The notes: generated by a model from the sequence alone, not told the origin. A DNA stretch of 64,000 nt from Castellaniella sp. (GCF_004321985.1 NZ_SCQN01000042.1:24071-88070), one strand, 5' to 3'. Positions 46,026-55,116 are shown, numbered from the stretch's first letter. A program made the numbers and translations.

Positions 46026-46739
46026 CTACCCGTGAACGGCTTGCAGTCCCTCGGGATCAAGAATGGTGAACTCTCGTCCGCGCACACGAATCAGATGGCG
46101 CTCGCTCAGTTCGCGCAACATGCGCGAAAAATGCTCGGGGGTGAGATTCAGCCGCGAGGCGATGACCCCCTTGGTCACCTCGACCCTGAACGGTTCGCCA
46201 AAGCGGCCGCGTGCCTCGCGGAACAGATAGCCAATGAGGCGCTGCTGGCCCGACCGCATGGTATAGGCGCCGACGTCTCCCATCAGCATGAAAAGCCGGC
46301 GGCTCAGGCTGACGAGCATCCGGCGAGCGAGACGCGGATCGCGGTCCAGCCGATCGAACAGCGCCTCGCGCGCCACATGCAGCAACAAGGTATCGCAGAG
46401 CGCTTCCGCGGTGATGATGTAGTCCTTTTCGAGAAACATCAGCGCCTCGCCGAAACTGTCGCCCGGTCCGATCAGGCGTACGACCCGCTCCACGCCAACC
46501 GCCGACACATATACCAGCTTCACCTGCCCAAAGATCACCGTGTGAAATCCGACGCAGGGATCACCCCGATGGAAAATGATCTCGCCGCGCTGAGCGCGCA
46601 CCTTGCGGGTACCACGCACCAGAGGGTCAAGCTGTTCAACCGGCAGCTCGCTGAACAATGGAGTCTGCGCGAGCAAATCGCGGATGCGTTGGCGGTACTG
46701 ATGATCGCCTTGGTTCGATGCCCTGGACTTCTGTTCCAC
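46026..46739 (-). CDS. Crp/Fnr-family regulator, DNR-like
   Basis: 237 residues: a cyclic-nucleotide-binding fold (about 20-140), a long dimer helix and a Crp-type winged helix. The recognition helix has LTPEHFSRMLREL. The E-x-x-SR pattern is that of FNR, which predicts binding to TTGAT-N4-ATCAA. The N-terminal Fe-S cysteines of FNR are absent; only two scattered Cys are seen. It may therefore sense nitric oxide through haem, like DNR, or another signal. The start is GTG with AGGAG upstream. It is divergent from the LuxS/cyclase operon. Confidence 0.88.
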   Translation of the reverse strand: MEQKSRASNQGDHQYRQRIRDLLAQTPLFSELPVEQLDPLVRGTRKVRAQRGEIIFHRGDPCVGFHTVIFGQVKLVYVSAVGVERVVRLIGPGDSFGEALMFLEKDYIITAEALCDTLLLHVAREALFDRLDRDPRLARRMLVSLSRRLFMLMGDVGAYTMRSGQQRLIGYLFREARGRFGEPFRVEVTKGVIASRLNLTPEHFSRMLRELSERHLIRVRGREFTILDPEGLQAVHG

Positions 46740-46899
46740 CGTTTCTCCTTATGGACAGCAACCGTCACTCGCGCCTTGGCCGACGCGCTGAAGCCATTGT
46801 CGTTGATTCGCAACGAAGGCAGCAATCCCCAGATCCCGCAGCACATTTCGGCAGGCTTGCCCCGGAAAAGCGACCTGGATGGAACCAACCCACCAAGGA

Positions 46900-46913
46900 T
46901 TGACCCACATCAA
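46900..46913. promoter_or_regulatory. FNR-type box upstream of the LuxS/cyclase operon
   Basis: TTGACCCACATCAA has the same half-sites as the box at 45978. Its centre is 60.5 bp upstream of the predicted transcription start at 46967. That is close to the -61.5 position of class I FNR/CRP activation. Confidence 0.6.
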
Positions 46914-46931
46914 ATCCGCCAATGATCATAC

Positions 46932-46960
46932 TTCTCACGGCCATCCGCCGATGCAATACT
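46932..46960 (+). promoter_or_regulatory. candidate promoter of the LuxS/cyclase operon
   Basis: TTCTCA (46932-46937) and AATACT (46955-46960), spaced 17 bp, each match the consensus in four of six positions. The -10 box ends 6 bp before the ATG at 46967, which has no ribosome-binding site. If correct, the mRNA is leaderless. A weak promoter helped by an activator at 46900-46913 fits this picture. Confidence 0.4.
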
Positions 46961-46966
46961 CGCCCG

Positions 46967-48202
46967 ATGATTCGATTGAGCTACAGCACTTTCGGCCTGA
47001 CGGGCCTGAGCTTCCTTGACGCCATCGACGCCGTCGACAAGGCCGGCTACGAGGGCGTGGAACTGGCCTTTCACCGCCGTCAATTCAACCCCTTCGATCT
47101 CGACGACGAATCGCTGGCCGCAATCCGGAAAACGTTGACGAAGCGGCGCGTGAAACCCGCCTGCATTGCCACCGCATCGCACTTCTTCACGCCCTCGCGG
47201 CCGCACGAGCCATCGCTCCTGAGTCCGGATCTGGCGGGCCGCAAGCGCCGGATCGACCTGATCCGCCGGGGCATTCGCGTCGCACGCAGCCTGCGGGTGT
47301 CGCTCGTGACTTTCGGCAGCGGCTTTCTGCGCGACGAACATGTGGCGTCTCCCCTGGCCGACCCGCGCGAAATCCTGATCGAGAGCATCAGGGAATGCCT
47401 GCGTGAAATCCGCGATGACGAGGACATCACACTGCTCATCGAGCCAGAACCCGGCATGTATATCGAAACCGTTGACCAGGCGCTGTCACTGATCGCCGAA
47501 ATCGGTTCTCCACGCTTCCGGCTGCATCTGGACCTATGCCACGCATACTGCTCCGAAACCGACTACGGGGCTGCACTGGGCCGGGCCGCGCCCATGACCC
47601 GCTACCTGCATCTTTCCGACGCGGCGGCGGGCTACAACCTGAAGATCATGAACGACGGGAAACACGCGGTCCAGGATCCCGACTTCGCGAGCACGCTGGT
47701 CTACTTCCAGGATACGGCCGATTTCCTGCTGGTGGATCGGGAACATCCCCTTTATTTCTGCGATCAGGCGCCCAGCAACACACGCCGGGAGCGCATTGGC
47801 GAACTGCTGCACCAGGGCCACGTTGAGAAACCCTTCCAGCGGATTTCCTATCCGGACCTATATGCGGGGTCATCCGTGCTGGACGACGAAATCTTCACTT
47901 ATCTCATCTCGGTCCCGGGTCTGAGCTTCGACGTGCTGGAACGTGCCCGCCCCATCATCATGTACTTGCGTGGCGCCCACAACCCACCGCTGGTCGACCG
48001 CATGGTGGCCAACACGCTGACCGGAATCGTCCATTTTCACGAAATTCCCGGTAAGGGAACGCTCGATTTCTCCGAGAGCTTCAGAGTCCTCTCGGCAAAC
48101 GGATTCTCCGGCTACGGATCGGTCGAGCTCTACCACCACGTGCAATCCTGGGAGGAGGCGCTGAGCGAAAGCCTGCGCCATCTGTCGCAGTGCGTGGCGT
48201 GA
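46967..48202 (+). CDS. xylose-isomerase-like TIM-barrel protein (EboE-like)
   Basis: 411 residues, much longer than the usual ~280 of sugar isomerase/epimerases. The barrel starts IRLSYSTFGLTGLSFLDAIDAVDKAGYEGVELAFH. Candidate metal ligands are Glu in LLIEPEPGMY, Asp/His in RLHLDLCHAYC, His in YLHLSDAA, and a C-terminal barrel half ends FSGYGSVELYHH. The first gene of a five-gene operon with luxS, a C7-cyclase-like gene, a methyltransferase and a prenyltransferase. EboE of the ebo cluster has a similar fold and context. The substrate may be a sugar phosphate or cyclitol. An upstream in-frame ATG (46922) adds non-homologous sequence. Confidence 0.8.
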   Translation: MIRLSYSTFGLTGLSFLDAIDAVDKAGYEGVELAFHRRQFNPFDLDDESLAAIRKTLTKRRVKPACIATASHFFTPSRPHEPSLLSPDLAGRKRRIDLIRRGIRVARSLRVSLVTFGSGFLRDEHVASPLADPREILIESIRECLREIRDDEDITLLIEPEPGMYIETVDQALSLIAEIGSPRFRLHLDLCHAYCSETDYGAALGRAAPMTRYLHLSDAAAGYNLKIMNDGKHAVQDPDFASTLVYFQDTADFLLVDREHPLYFCDQAPSNTRRERIGELLHQGHVEKPFQRISYPDLYAGSSVLDDEIFTYLISVPGLSFDVLERARPIIMYLRGAHNPPLVDRMVANTLTGIVHFHEIPGKGTLDFSESFRVLSANGFSGYGSVELYHHVQSWEEALSESLRHLSQCVA

Positions 48203-48280
48203 CGCCCTGTCGCGGCGGACGCCCCCACGCGAACCTCTCCCGCATCCACTACTACGCACCCGCATCAGGCATCGAAACCC

Positions 48281-48763
48281 ATGGCGAACCTTGAAACACT
48301 GGGCTGGGACCCGGCCACAGTCGGCGAGCTCGATCACCGACTGTTGGCGGCCCCGACGGTCAAGTTGCGCTCGGCAACCACCGGGCCGGGCGGCGACGTC
48401 GTCTATTGCATCGACCTGCGGCTGCGCCGGCCCAATAGCGGCGAATGCCTGCCCATGGACACCTTGCACTCGCTGGAACATTTCCTCCTCGAAGGATTCA
48501 GGCGCCTGCTGCCCGAAAACTTCATCTCCGTGGGCGTCATGGGCTGCCAGACGGGGTTTTACCTGATCCTTCTGAACGAGGGCCGCGCACCGCTGATCTG
48601 CGATGTGCTGGCCACCCTGCTGGGTGATCTGGCGCAAGCCCAGGAAGTGCCTTATGCACGCGTGGACCAGTGCGGGAATCACCGCAATCACGATCTTGCC
48701 GGTGCCCAGAGAATAGCCCGCGACATGATCGAGAAGAAGTCATCATGGCTGAACGTCATATGA
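48281..48763 (+). CDS. luxS: S-ribosylhomocysteine lyase (LuxS family)
   Basis: 160 residues. LuxS cleaves S-ribosylhomocysteine to homocysteine and DPD, the AI-2 precursor. Every key residue of B. subtilis LuxS is present: metal ligands His63 and His67 in HSLEH and Cys131 in QCGNHRNHDL; Glu66; catalytic Cys89 in MGCQTGFYL; Arg47 in IDLRL; His19 in ELDH. The N-terminal part is otherwise divergent. The gene is inside a biosynthetic operon and not with metK, pfs or methionine genes. Its 3' end overlaps the cyclase gene by 19 bp (or ATGA if that gene starts at 48760). Confidence 0.9.
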   Translation: MANLETLGWDPATVGELDHRLLAAPTVKLRSATTGPGGDVVYCIDLRLRRPNSGECLPMDTLHSLEHFLLEGFRRLLPENFISVGVMGCQTGFYLILLNEGRAPLICDVLATLLGDLAQAQEVPYARVDQCGNHRNHDLAGAQRIARDMIEKKSSWLNVI

Positions 48764-49917
48764 GTGTGGCCAATGCCCGATGGCAGATCCGCGCCGAGCG
48801 CCCGGCCGACTACGATATCGTAGAGACCGAAGGGATATTCGACGTCAGGAACCCGCTCCTGCTCACGCCGAACGCGCCAGGCGCCAATCGCCGGTTCGTC
48901 GTCCTGGACGCCGGGATCCCCCGGCACCATGCGGCCGCCCTGGAACGGTACTTCGAATGCCACGGCATCCGGGCACAGATCCTGAGGCTTCCCGCTGGCG
49001 AACAGAACAAGAACCTGCAGACCTACCTGACGATCCAGCGCGCCCTCGACGCGTTCCCGTTTCACCGGCGTGATGAACCCATCATCGTGGTCGGCGGCGG
49101 CGTCCTGTGCGACGTGGCCGGCTTTGCAGCTAGCTGCTTCAGGCGCGGGGTTCCCCACATCAGAATCCCGACGACGCTCATGGCGTATGTGGACGCGGCT
49201 GTCGGCGTGAAGACGGGCTTCAATTTCGACGAGCACAAGAACCGGATCGGCAGCTTCACGCCACCACTGCGCGTGCTGCTTGACCGACAATTTCTCGACT
49301 CGCTCCCCCGCCGGCACATTCTGAACGGTGTCTGCGAAATCCTCAAACTCGCGATCATCAAAGACGCAGCACTATTCGCGCGCCTGGAGGCACACGGCGC
49401 CGGCTGCATCGCCAGCCGCTTCCAGGACACCCAGAGCCGCCTGGTCCTCAATCAGGCAATCGACGGGATGCTTGCGGAACTGGCGCCCAATCTGTTCGAA
49501 GACGAGCTGGCACGAGCGGTGGACTTCGGGCACACCCTGAGCTACGGGCTGGAACACATCCGCTCCGACCTGCTGCACGGCGAAGCCGTGCTGCTGGACA
49601 TGGTCATCTCTACATTCATCGCGCGGCGCCGGCATCTGCTCCCGGAGGCGGACGCCACCCGCATCCTGCACCTGTTCGACACGCTGGGCATCGTGCCGCA
49701 GACCGTGCACCTGGACATCGAACGGATGTGGCAGTCCCTGCACGAGCGCACCGAACACCGCAATGGCCTGCAACGCGTGCCCTTGCCCGCCTCGGTGGGA
49801 CAGTGCGTGTTCGTCAACGACATCACCCGCGACGAAATCGAAATGGCCGTCCGGTCCGTCATGAACCACCCCGTGAGAGCGATCCTTGAATCCCCCCCAG
49901 AACGTCGATCCGCGTGA
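48745..49917 (+). CDS. dehydroquinate synthase-like sugar phosphate cyclase (C7-cyclitol synthase type)
   Basis: 390 residues. NAD-binding GGGVLCDVAGF (117-127), PTTLMAYVDAAVGVKTGFNF (142-161) and HKNRIGSF (164-171) follow sedoheptulose-7-phosphate cyclases and EboD more closely than AroB, which has VGGKTAVN and KNMIGAF. The metal ligands are Glu198 (CEILK), His263 (FGHT) and His278 (HGEAV), all kept. Expected chemistry is NAD-assisted phosphate elimination and ring closure of a seven-carbon sugar phosphate to a valiolone-type cyclitol. Start may be 48745 or 48760. It overlaps luxS and the methyltransferase gene. Confidence 0.88.
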   Translation: MAERHMSVANARWQIRAERPADYDIVETEGIFDVRNPLLLTPNAPGANRRFVVLDAGIPRHHAAALERYFECHGIRAQILRLPAGEQNKNLQTYLTIQRALDAFPFHRRDEPIIVVGGGVLCDVAGFAASCFRRGVPHIRIPTTLMAYVDAAVGVKTGFNFDEHKNRIGSFTPPLRVLLDRQFLDSLPRRHILNGVCEILKLAIIKDAALFARLEAHGAGCIASRFQDTQSRLVLNQAIDGMLAELAPNLFEDELARAVDFGHTLSYGLEHIRSDLLHGEAVLLDMVISTFIARRRHLLPEADATRILHLFDTLGIVPQTVHLDIERMWQSLHERTEHRNGLQRVPLPASVGQCVFVNDITRDEIEMAVRSVMNHPVRAILESPPERRSA

Positions 49918-50596
49918 AATCGCCCACTTCAACCGGATATCGCAGCGATGGTGGGACCCGCAAGGCAAGATGGGCATGCTGCACGTCATCAATCCGCTGC
50001 GCAGCCAGTTCATTTTGCGGCACATCCCCGATCCGGCGCCGAGGCTCGTGGACATCGGCTGCGGCGGAGGCATCCTCAGCGAGGCACTTGCCCGATCCGG
50101 AGCCCAGGTGGTGGGAATCGATCAGGCGCAGGAAACCCTGACAGTCGCGACGCAGCACGCCGGGCAGTCAAGCCTGGACATCGAATACCGCAATCAGACC
50201 GTGGAACAGTTGGCAGCCCAAGAGCCGGCGAGCTTCGATGCGGTCACCTGCATGGAAATGCTCGAGCATGTGCCCGATCCGGAGGCCGTGGTCGTGGCGT
50301 GCGCGAGGCTGCTCAGGCCCGGCGGCCGGGCCTTCTTCTCGACGATCAACCGCACCCCCAAGGCTTTCCTGTTTGCCATCGTGGGTGGCGAATACGTCCT
50401 GCGCCTCCTGCCACGCGGTACGCACCATTATGCGAAGCTTGTACGCCCACAGGAACTGCGCAGCTGGGCCGCAGCATGCAAACTCGAATACGTCGACAGC
50501 GCAAGCCTCATGTACAACCCGTTCTCGCGAACCTTCAAACTGGCCGAGGACAGGGAAGACGTCAATTACATGATCAGTTTCGTGAAAAAGGGTTGA
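49886..50596 (+). CDS. UbiG-type SAM-dependent O-methyltransferase
   Basis: 236 residues beginning with TTG inside the end of the cyclase gene (32-bp overlap). The N-terminus NVDPREIAHFNRISQRWWDPQGKMGMLHVINPLR is the specific UbiG signature, followed by the SAM motif LVDIGCGGGILSEA and METAL-proximal CMEMLEHVPDP. UbiG methylates catechol hydroxyls in ubiquinone synthesis. Here it lies between a cyclase and a prenyltransferase, so it could be either the cell's ubiG or a paralogue acting on the operon's own product. A product carrying SAM-derived methyl yields SAH, the precursor of the LuxS substrate. Confidence 0.88.
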   Translation: MNPPQNVDPREIAHFNRISQRWWDPQGKMGMLHVINPLRSQFILRHIPDPAPRLVDIGCGGGILSEALARSGAQVVGIDQAQETLTVATQHAGQSSLDIEYRNQTVEQLAAQEPASFDAVTCMEMLEHVPDPEAVVVACARLLRPGGRAFFSTINRTPKAFLFAIVGGEYVLRLLPRGTHHYAKLVRPQELRSWAAACKLEYVDSASLMYNPFSRTFKLAEDREDVNYMISFVKKG

Positions 50597-50602
50597 AATC
50601 TC

Positions 50603-51496
50603 ATGCGACGATTCCTCGCGCTTTCGCGGATGACGCACGCCCTGCTGGACATTGCAATGCCGGGCTTCGCGGCACTCCTGTGGCTGGGCCGTTTTCCCGA
50701 TTGGCACATCCTTTTGGTATCCCTGCTGACGGTGCTCGCCGGCTACACGGCCATCTACGCCCTGAACGACCTCATGGGCCTGAGGGCCGACCGCGAAAAA
50801 TTCGCAGCAGACGGCATCAACCAGGGCTATTCGGTGGAAGCTTCCGATCTGCGCCACCCGCTCGCCCAGAACCTGCTCAGCGTACGAAGCGGCATGCTGT
50901 GGTTCGGATGCTGGTATGCGCTGATGCTCGCAGGGGCCTATTGGCTCAACCCTGCCATCCTCCTGATCGTTCTGGCGGCGACGGTGCTCGAAGTCGTCTA
51001 CTGCCTCCTGCTCAAGGTGACCTACTGGCGCACGCCGGTCAGCGGTCTGGTCAAATCGGCCGGACCCATCGCAGCCGTCTACGCCGTGGTGCCGGCCCCT
51101 GCCTTTTCCGGCATTCTCCTGATGCTCCTGTGGCTGATGCTGTGGGAAATCGGCGGCCAGAATATCCCCGCCGACTGGAATGACGTGGCGGAAGACAAGC
51201 GCGTGGGTGCCCGCACCATTCCCCAGACCTTCGGCCCCGCAATATCCGGCTGGCTGGTGCTGGCCGCGCTCATCGCGTGCGTCCTCATAAGCCTCTTCCT
51301 GCCCGTCCTGTCTCCGCTCGAACTGGGCATGCCCTACCGGTTTGCAAGCGGTGCCATCGGGATTCTGCTCTTGCTGGTGCCGGCAAGCCGCCTCTGGGAG
51401 TCGCGCGAGAGCCGTGACGCAGCAAGACTGTTCAGTCTCGCCAGCTACTACCCGCTGGCACTTCTGCTGACGGTGCTGTTTTTCATTCAATGGTGA
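50603..51496 (+). CDS. UbiA-family prenyltransferase (EboC-like)
   Basis: A 297-residue membrane protein with about nine hydrophobic helices. The first Asp-rich motif is NDLMGLRAD (55-63): the third conserved position of N-D-x-x-D is Gly59. The second, DWNDVAED (191-198), keeps D-x-x-D-x-x-x-D. The family moves a prenyl chain from its diphosphate to an acceptor. In this operon the acceptor may be the cyclitol or a derivative. It starts 6 bp after the methyltransferase gene and ends the operon. It resembles the ebo-cluster prenyltransferase more than UbiA itself. Confidence 0.87.
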   Translation: MRRFLALSRMTHALLDIAMPGFAALLWLGRFPDWHILLVSLLTVLAGYTAIYALNDLMGLRADREKFAADGINQGYSVEASDLRHPLAQNLLSVRSGMLWFGCWYALMLAGAYWLNPAILLIVLAATVLEVVYCLLLKVTYWRTPVSGLVKSAGPIAAVYAVVPAPAFSGILLMLLWLMLWEIGGQNIPADWNDVAEDKRVGARTIPQTFGPAISGWLVLAALIACVLISLFLPVLSPLELGMPYRFASGAIGILLLLVPASRLWESRESRDAARLFSLASYYPLALLLTVLFFIQW

Positions 51497-51668
51497 GGAC
51501 ACGGGTAAGGGTGAGTAAAACGGAGTAACCGATCCATCCAGATGTCAGTATCATGGCAATCGTCATGGCGCGAAATGTCATCGACGGGCACACTGTCTTT
51601 TGCCCCAGGCTGAGGATCAGCTTCCCGAACCCGGTACCCGGGGCGGCCCCAAACCAAGGAGCATCCCT

Positions 51669-52112
51669 ATGAGCAACCATCCGATTTTTTCGAAATCCCA
51701 CCTTGCGGTCCTCGCGAGCAGCGTCGCAGTCGCCGGCCTGGCCGTCGGCAGTGGCGTCGCCATGGCCACGCAGAGCACCGTGACGCTCAGCGGCGCCCAG
51801 GAAGTCCCTGCCGTCACCACCTCGGCCAAGGGCGCAGGCACCATCTCGATCAACGCCGACAGGACGGTCAGCGGCACTGTCACTACTTCGGGCGTGGCGG
51901 GCTCCATGGCGCACATCCACGAAGCCGCCGCCGGCAAGAACGGACCCGTCATCATCCCGCTGGAAAAGAAGGGGGACAATCAATGGGTCGTACCGGCAAA
52001 CGCCAAGCTGACCGACGCGCAATACAAGGCCTACCAGGCGGGTGATCTCTACGTCAACGTGCACAGCGATGCGCACAAGGGCGGCGAAATCCGGGCACAG
52101 ATCAAGCCCTGA
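51669..52112 (+). CDS. secreted CHRD-domain protein
   Basis: 147 residues. A signal peptide (to about residue 33, GSGVAMA) is followed by a single CHRD domain: LSGAQEVPAVTTSAKGAGTISI, MAHIHEAAAGKNGPVI, LYVNVHSDAHKGGEIRAQIKP. The domain was named after chordin; its bacterial role is not known. It is probably periplasmic or released. AGGAG precedes the ATG at 51669. The 172 bp upstream show no clear promoter. Confidence 0.88.
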   Translation: MSNHPIFSKSHLAVLASSVAVAGLAVGSGVAMATQSTVTLSGAQEVPAVTTSAKGAGTISINADRTVSGTVTTSGVAGSMAHIHEAAAGKNGPVIIPLEKKGDNQWVVPANAKLTDAQYKAYQAGDLYVNVHSDAHKGGEIRAQIKP

Positions 52113-52266
52113 CGCCCATCGGTCATTCCCGGCAGGCCTCAGCGGGACGCCAAGCCCCGCCTCGTCGGCGCGGATGCCAGAGGCCGATTCAGTCGCAAGA
52201 AACGGAGTGCTTGCGACTGAAATCGAGCCTAACGTGATATCCATCACAGACATCCGAGGGCACACC

Positions 52267-53169
<903 letters not shown>

Positions 53170-53260
53170 ACGATTTCCTGACCGACCACCGCGCCAAGTC
53201 GCGGAAAAAATCCGCGTACCCAGTTGCTTTGACCGCTCGATCAATGCGATGCTGCGGAAC

Positions 53261-54250
53261 ATGCGAAAACCACCACATATTTTTCTGCTGGGAACCGGCG
53301 GGACAATCGCCTCTACCGCACCCGGCGCCGCCACACTGACCGACTACTCCGTGACGGAGGGCGTCGCCTCGCTGGTGTCCGCGATCCCCGAGATCGACCG
53401 GATTGCACGCGTCGAATGCCGGCAGATATTTGACCTCGACAGCATCGACATCACCAACGACATGCTGATCCGGCTGGCATCGGAAGTCGCGGTGCTGCTG
53501 GCGGACCCGACGGTCGACGGCATTGTGGTGACGCACGGCACTGACACGCTCGAAGAAACAGCCTACTTCCTGAGCCTCACCCTCAGAAGCAACAAACCGG
53601 TGGTGCTGGTGGGAGCAATGCGCCCCAGTTCGGCACTCAGCCAGGACGGGGCACTCAATCTGCGCAACGCCATCCTTTTGGCTTCCAGCCGAGAGGCCAG
53701 AGGCCTGGGTGTGCTGGTCGCACTGAACGACCGATTCTTCGCGGCCCGGTTCGTCAGCAAGATGAACACCACCCGGGTAGACGCTTTCGACGCACCCGAT
53801 CAGGGAAGCCTGGGACTCATCGCGGACGGACATATTCTCCTGTACCAAACCCCTGTGTCGGCAGTCTCCAAAAGCGCGCACTTCGACCCCCAGCCAGGAG
53901 CGGCCTTACCCCTCGTGGACATCATCTACGACCATCAAAGCGCGCGGCTGCACGCTTACCTGGCAAGCATCGAGGCCGGTGCGAACGGTATCGTGGTGGC
54001 AGCGTGCGGCAACGGCAGTCTCACGCCAAATGCCCGCGAGGGATTGAAGCGGGCGGTGAAATGCGGAGTCGTCTGCGTGCGCAGCAGCCGGGTCCCCGCC
54101 GGCGTCGTGACACACAGCACCCGCGACGAACCCGCCGGGCTGATCGCCAGCAACACACTGAACCCCCAGAAATCCCGGATATTGCTGATGCTGGCCCTGA
54201 CCAGGACAACAGATCGCTCCCAGATCCAGGGCTACTTCGACCGGTATTGA
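53261..54250 (+). CDS. L-asparaginase (type II-like fold)
   Basis: 329 residues. The two catalytic Thr motifs are LLGTGGTIAS and VTHGTDTLEETA. LVGAMRPSSALSQDGALNLRNAI and ACGNGSLTP are further family segments. It hydrolyses asparagine (perhaps glutamine) to aspartate and ammonia. No signal peptide is visible, so it is likely cytoplasmic. Starts at 53249 and 53261 are both possible. The 3' end overlaps that of the convergent LysR gene by 19 bp. Its product aspartate could feed the aspartase at 59296. Confidence 0.9.
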   Translation: MRKPPHIFLLGTGGTIASTAPGAATLTDYSVTEGVASLVSAIPEIDRIARVECRQIFDLDSIDITNDMLIRLASEVAVLLADPTVDGIVVTHGTDTLEETAYFLSLTLRSNKPVVLVGAMRPSSALSQDGALNLRNAILLASSREARGLGVLVALNDRFFAARFVSKMNTTRVDAFDAPDQGSLGLIADGHILLYQTPVSAVSKSAHFDPQPGAALPLVDIIYDHQSARLHAYLASIEAGANGIVVAACGNGSLTPNAREGLKRAVKCGVVCVRSSRVPAGVVTHSTRDEPAGLIASNTLNPQKSRILLMLALTRTTDRSQIQGYFDRY

Positions 54251-55116
54251 CGCTTCAGGATCTCGAGGAACAGCTCGGCACTGGCTGGTAGAGGACGTGA
54301 CGCTTCAGTGATGGCGCAGATCCGATTGCAAAATTCGAATTCGTCATCCAGCCGGCGAAGAGGATGCCTCGCGCTAATGAGATCGGCATAGTGCTCCGTC
54401 AGCAAGCCCACAAAATCCCCGGTTGCAATAAAGGTCGCAATCGCCTCAAGGCCCCCCGCATCCGGACCACGCCGGAATCGTCCAGTGGACATAATCTTGT
54501 CCACGAAGGGGTGCGAACGATAAACCAACGGCAACTTTTTCGCCTCGGCCAGGGTCACATGACTGGCAACATACAGCCGGTGGTACTCGTCAAATAGCGG
54601 CTGATAGCTAAAGGTACGATCTTTCCTGTACTGACCACGTATCGCAATCTGTACTCGCCTCTCTCGCAGCGCCTGATTCAACTGGGCGTGTGTCATGACA
54701 ATGATTTCGGGCAGTACGTTTGGTGCCTGCTGACGCAGCTCGGTGAGCGCGGCCGGCAACTTGCACGCAGGGTCCATGAGGACGTGCTCAACCAAGCCTA
54801 TCGTCAGGGGGCCCGTCAATACCCCGCGGACGGCATCGATATCGGGCTGGATCCGGTCGAGGGCTCTCAAAGCCTTCGTGGTCACGTCGAAGGCGACAGC
54901 CCCCACTACGGTCAACTTGAAACCTCCAGGCCCCCTCTCACATAGCTTTGCCCCTAGCCGTTCCTCAACCTCACGAATATGCCGACTGACCGACGCCTTG
55001 GAAAGGTGCACCTTCTCGCCAGCCGCCGTAAAACCGCTCGCTTGAGCTGCTGCACAAAAAACTCGCAGAGACTTCAGGTCTCGCTCAGTGAGCGGCTTCC
55101 TCGTCTGATTGTCCAT
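54232..55116 (-). CDS. LysR-family transcriptional regulator
   Basis: 294 residues from the ATG at 55116; an ATG at 55140 is also open. The DNA-binding domain is LKSLRVFCAAAQASGFTAAGEKVHLSKASVSRHIREVEERLGAKLCER. It is divergent from the amino-acid ABC/ureohydrolase/aspartase operon (103 bp between starts) and probably controls it. The effector domain resembles LysR_substrate types that bind small carboxylates. Confidence 0.92.
   Translation of the reverse strand: MDNQTRKPLTERDLKSLRVFCAAAQASGFTAAGEKVHLSKASVSRHIREVEERLGAKLCERGPGGFKLTVVGAVAFDVTTKALRALDRIQPDIDAVRGVLTGPLTIGLVEHVLMDPACKLPAALTELRQQAPNVLPEIIVMTHAQLNQALRERRVQIAIRGQYRKDRTFSYQPLFDEYHRLYVASHVTLAEAKKLPLVYRSHPFVDKIMSTGRFRRGPDAGGLEAIATFIATGDFVGLLTEHYADLISARHPLRRLDDEFEFCNRICAITEASRPLPASAELFLEILKRQYRSK

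Noticed and set aside
48281..48763. LuxS as proof of AI-2 quorum sensing
   Set aside because: No LsrB, LuxP or other AI-2 receptor gene is present, and the operon context points to biosynthesis or SAH recycling.
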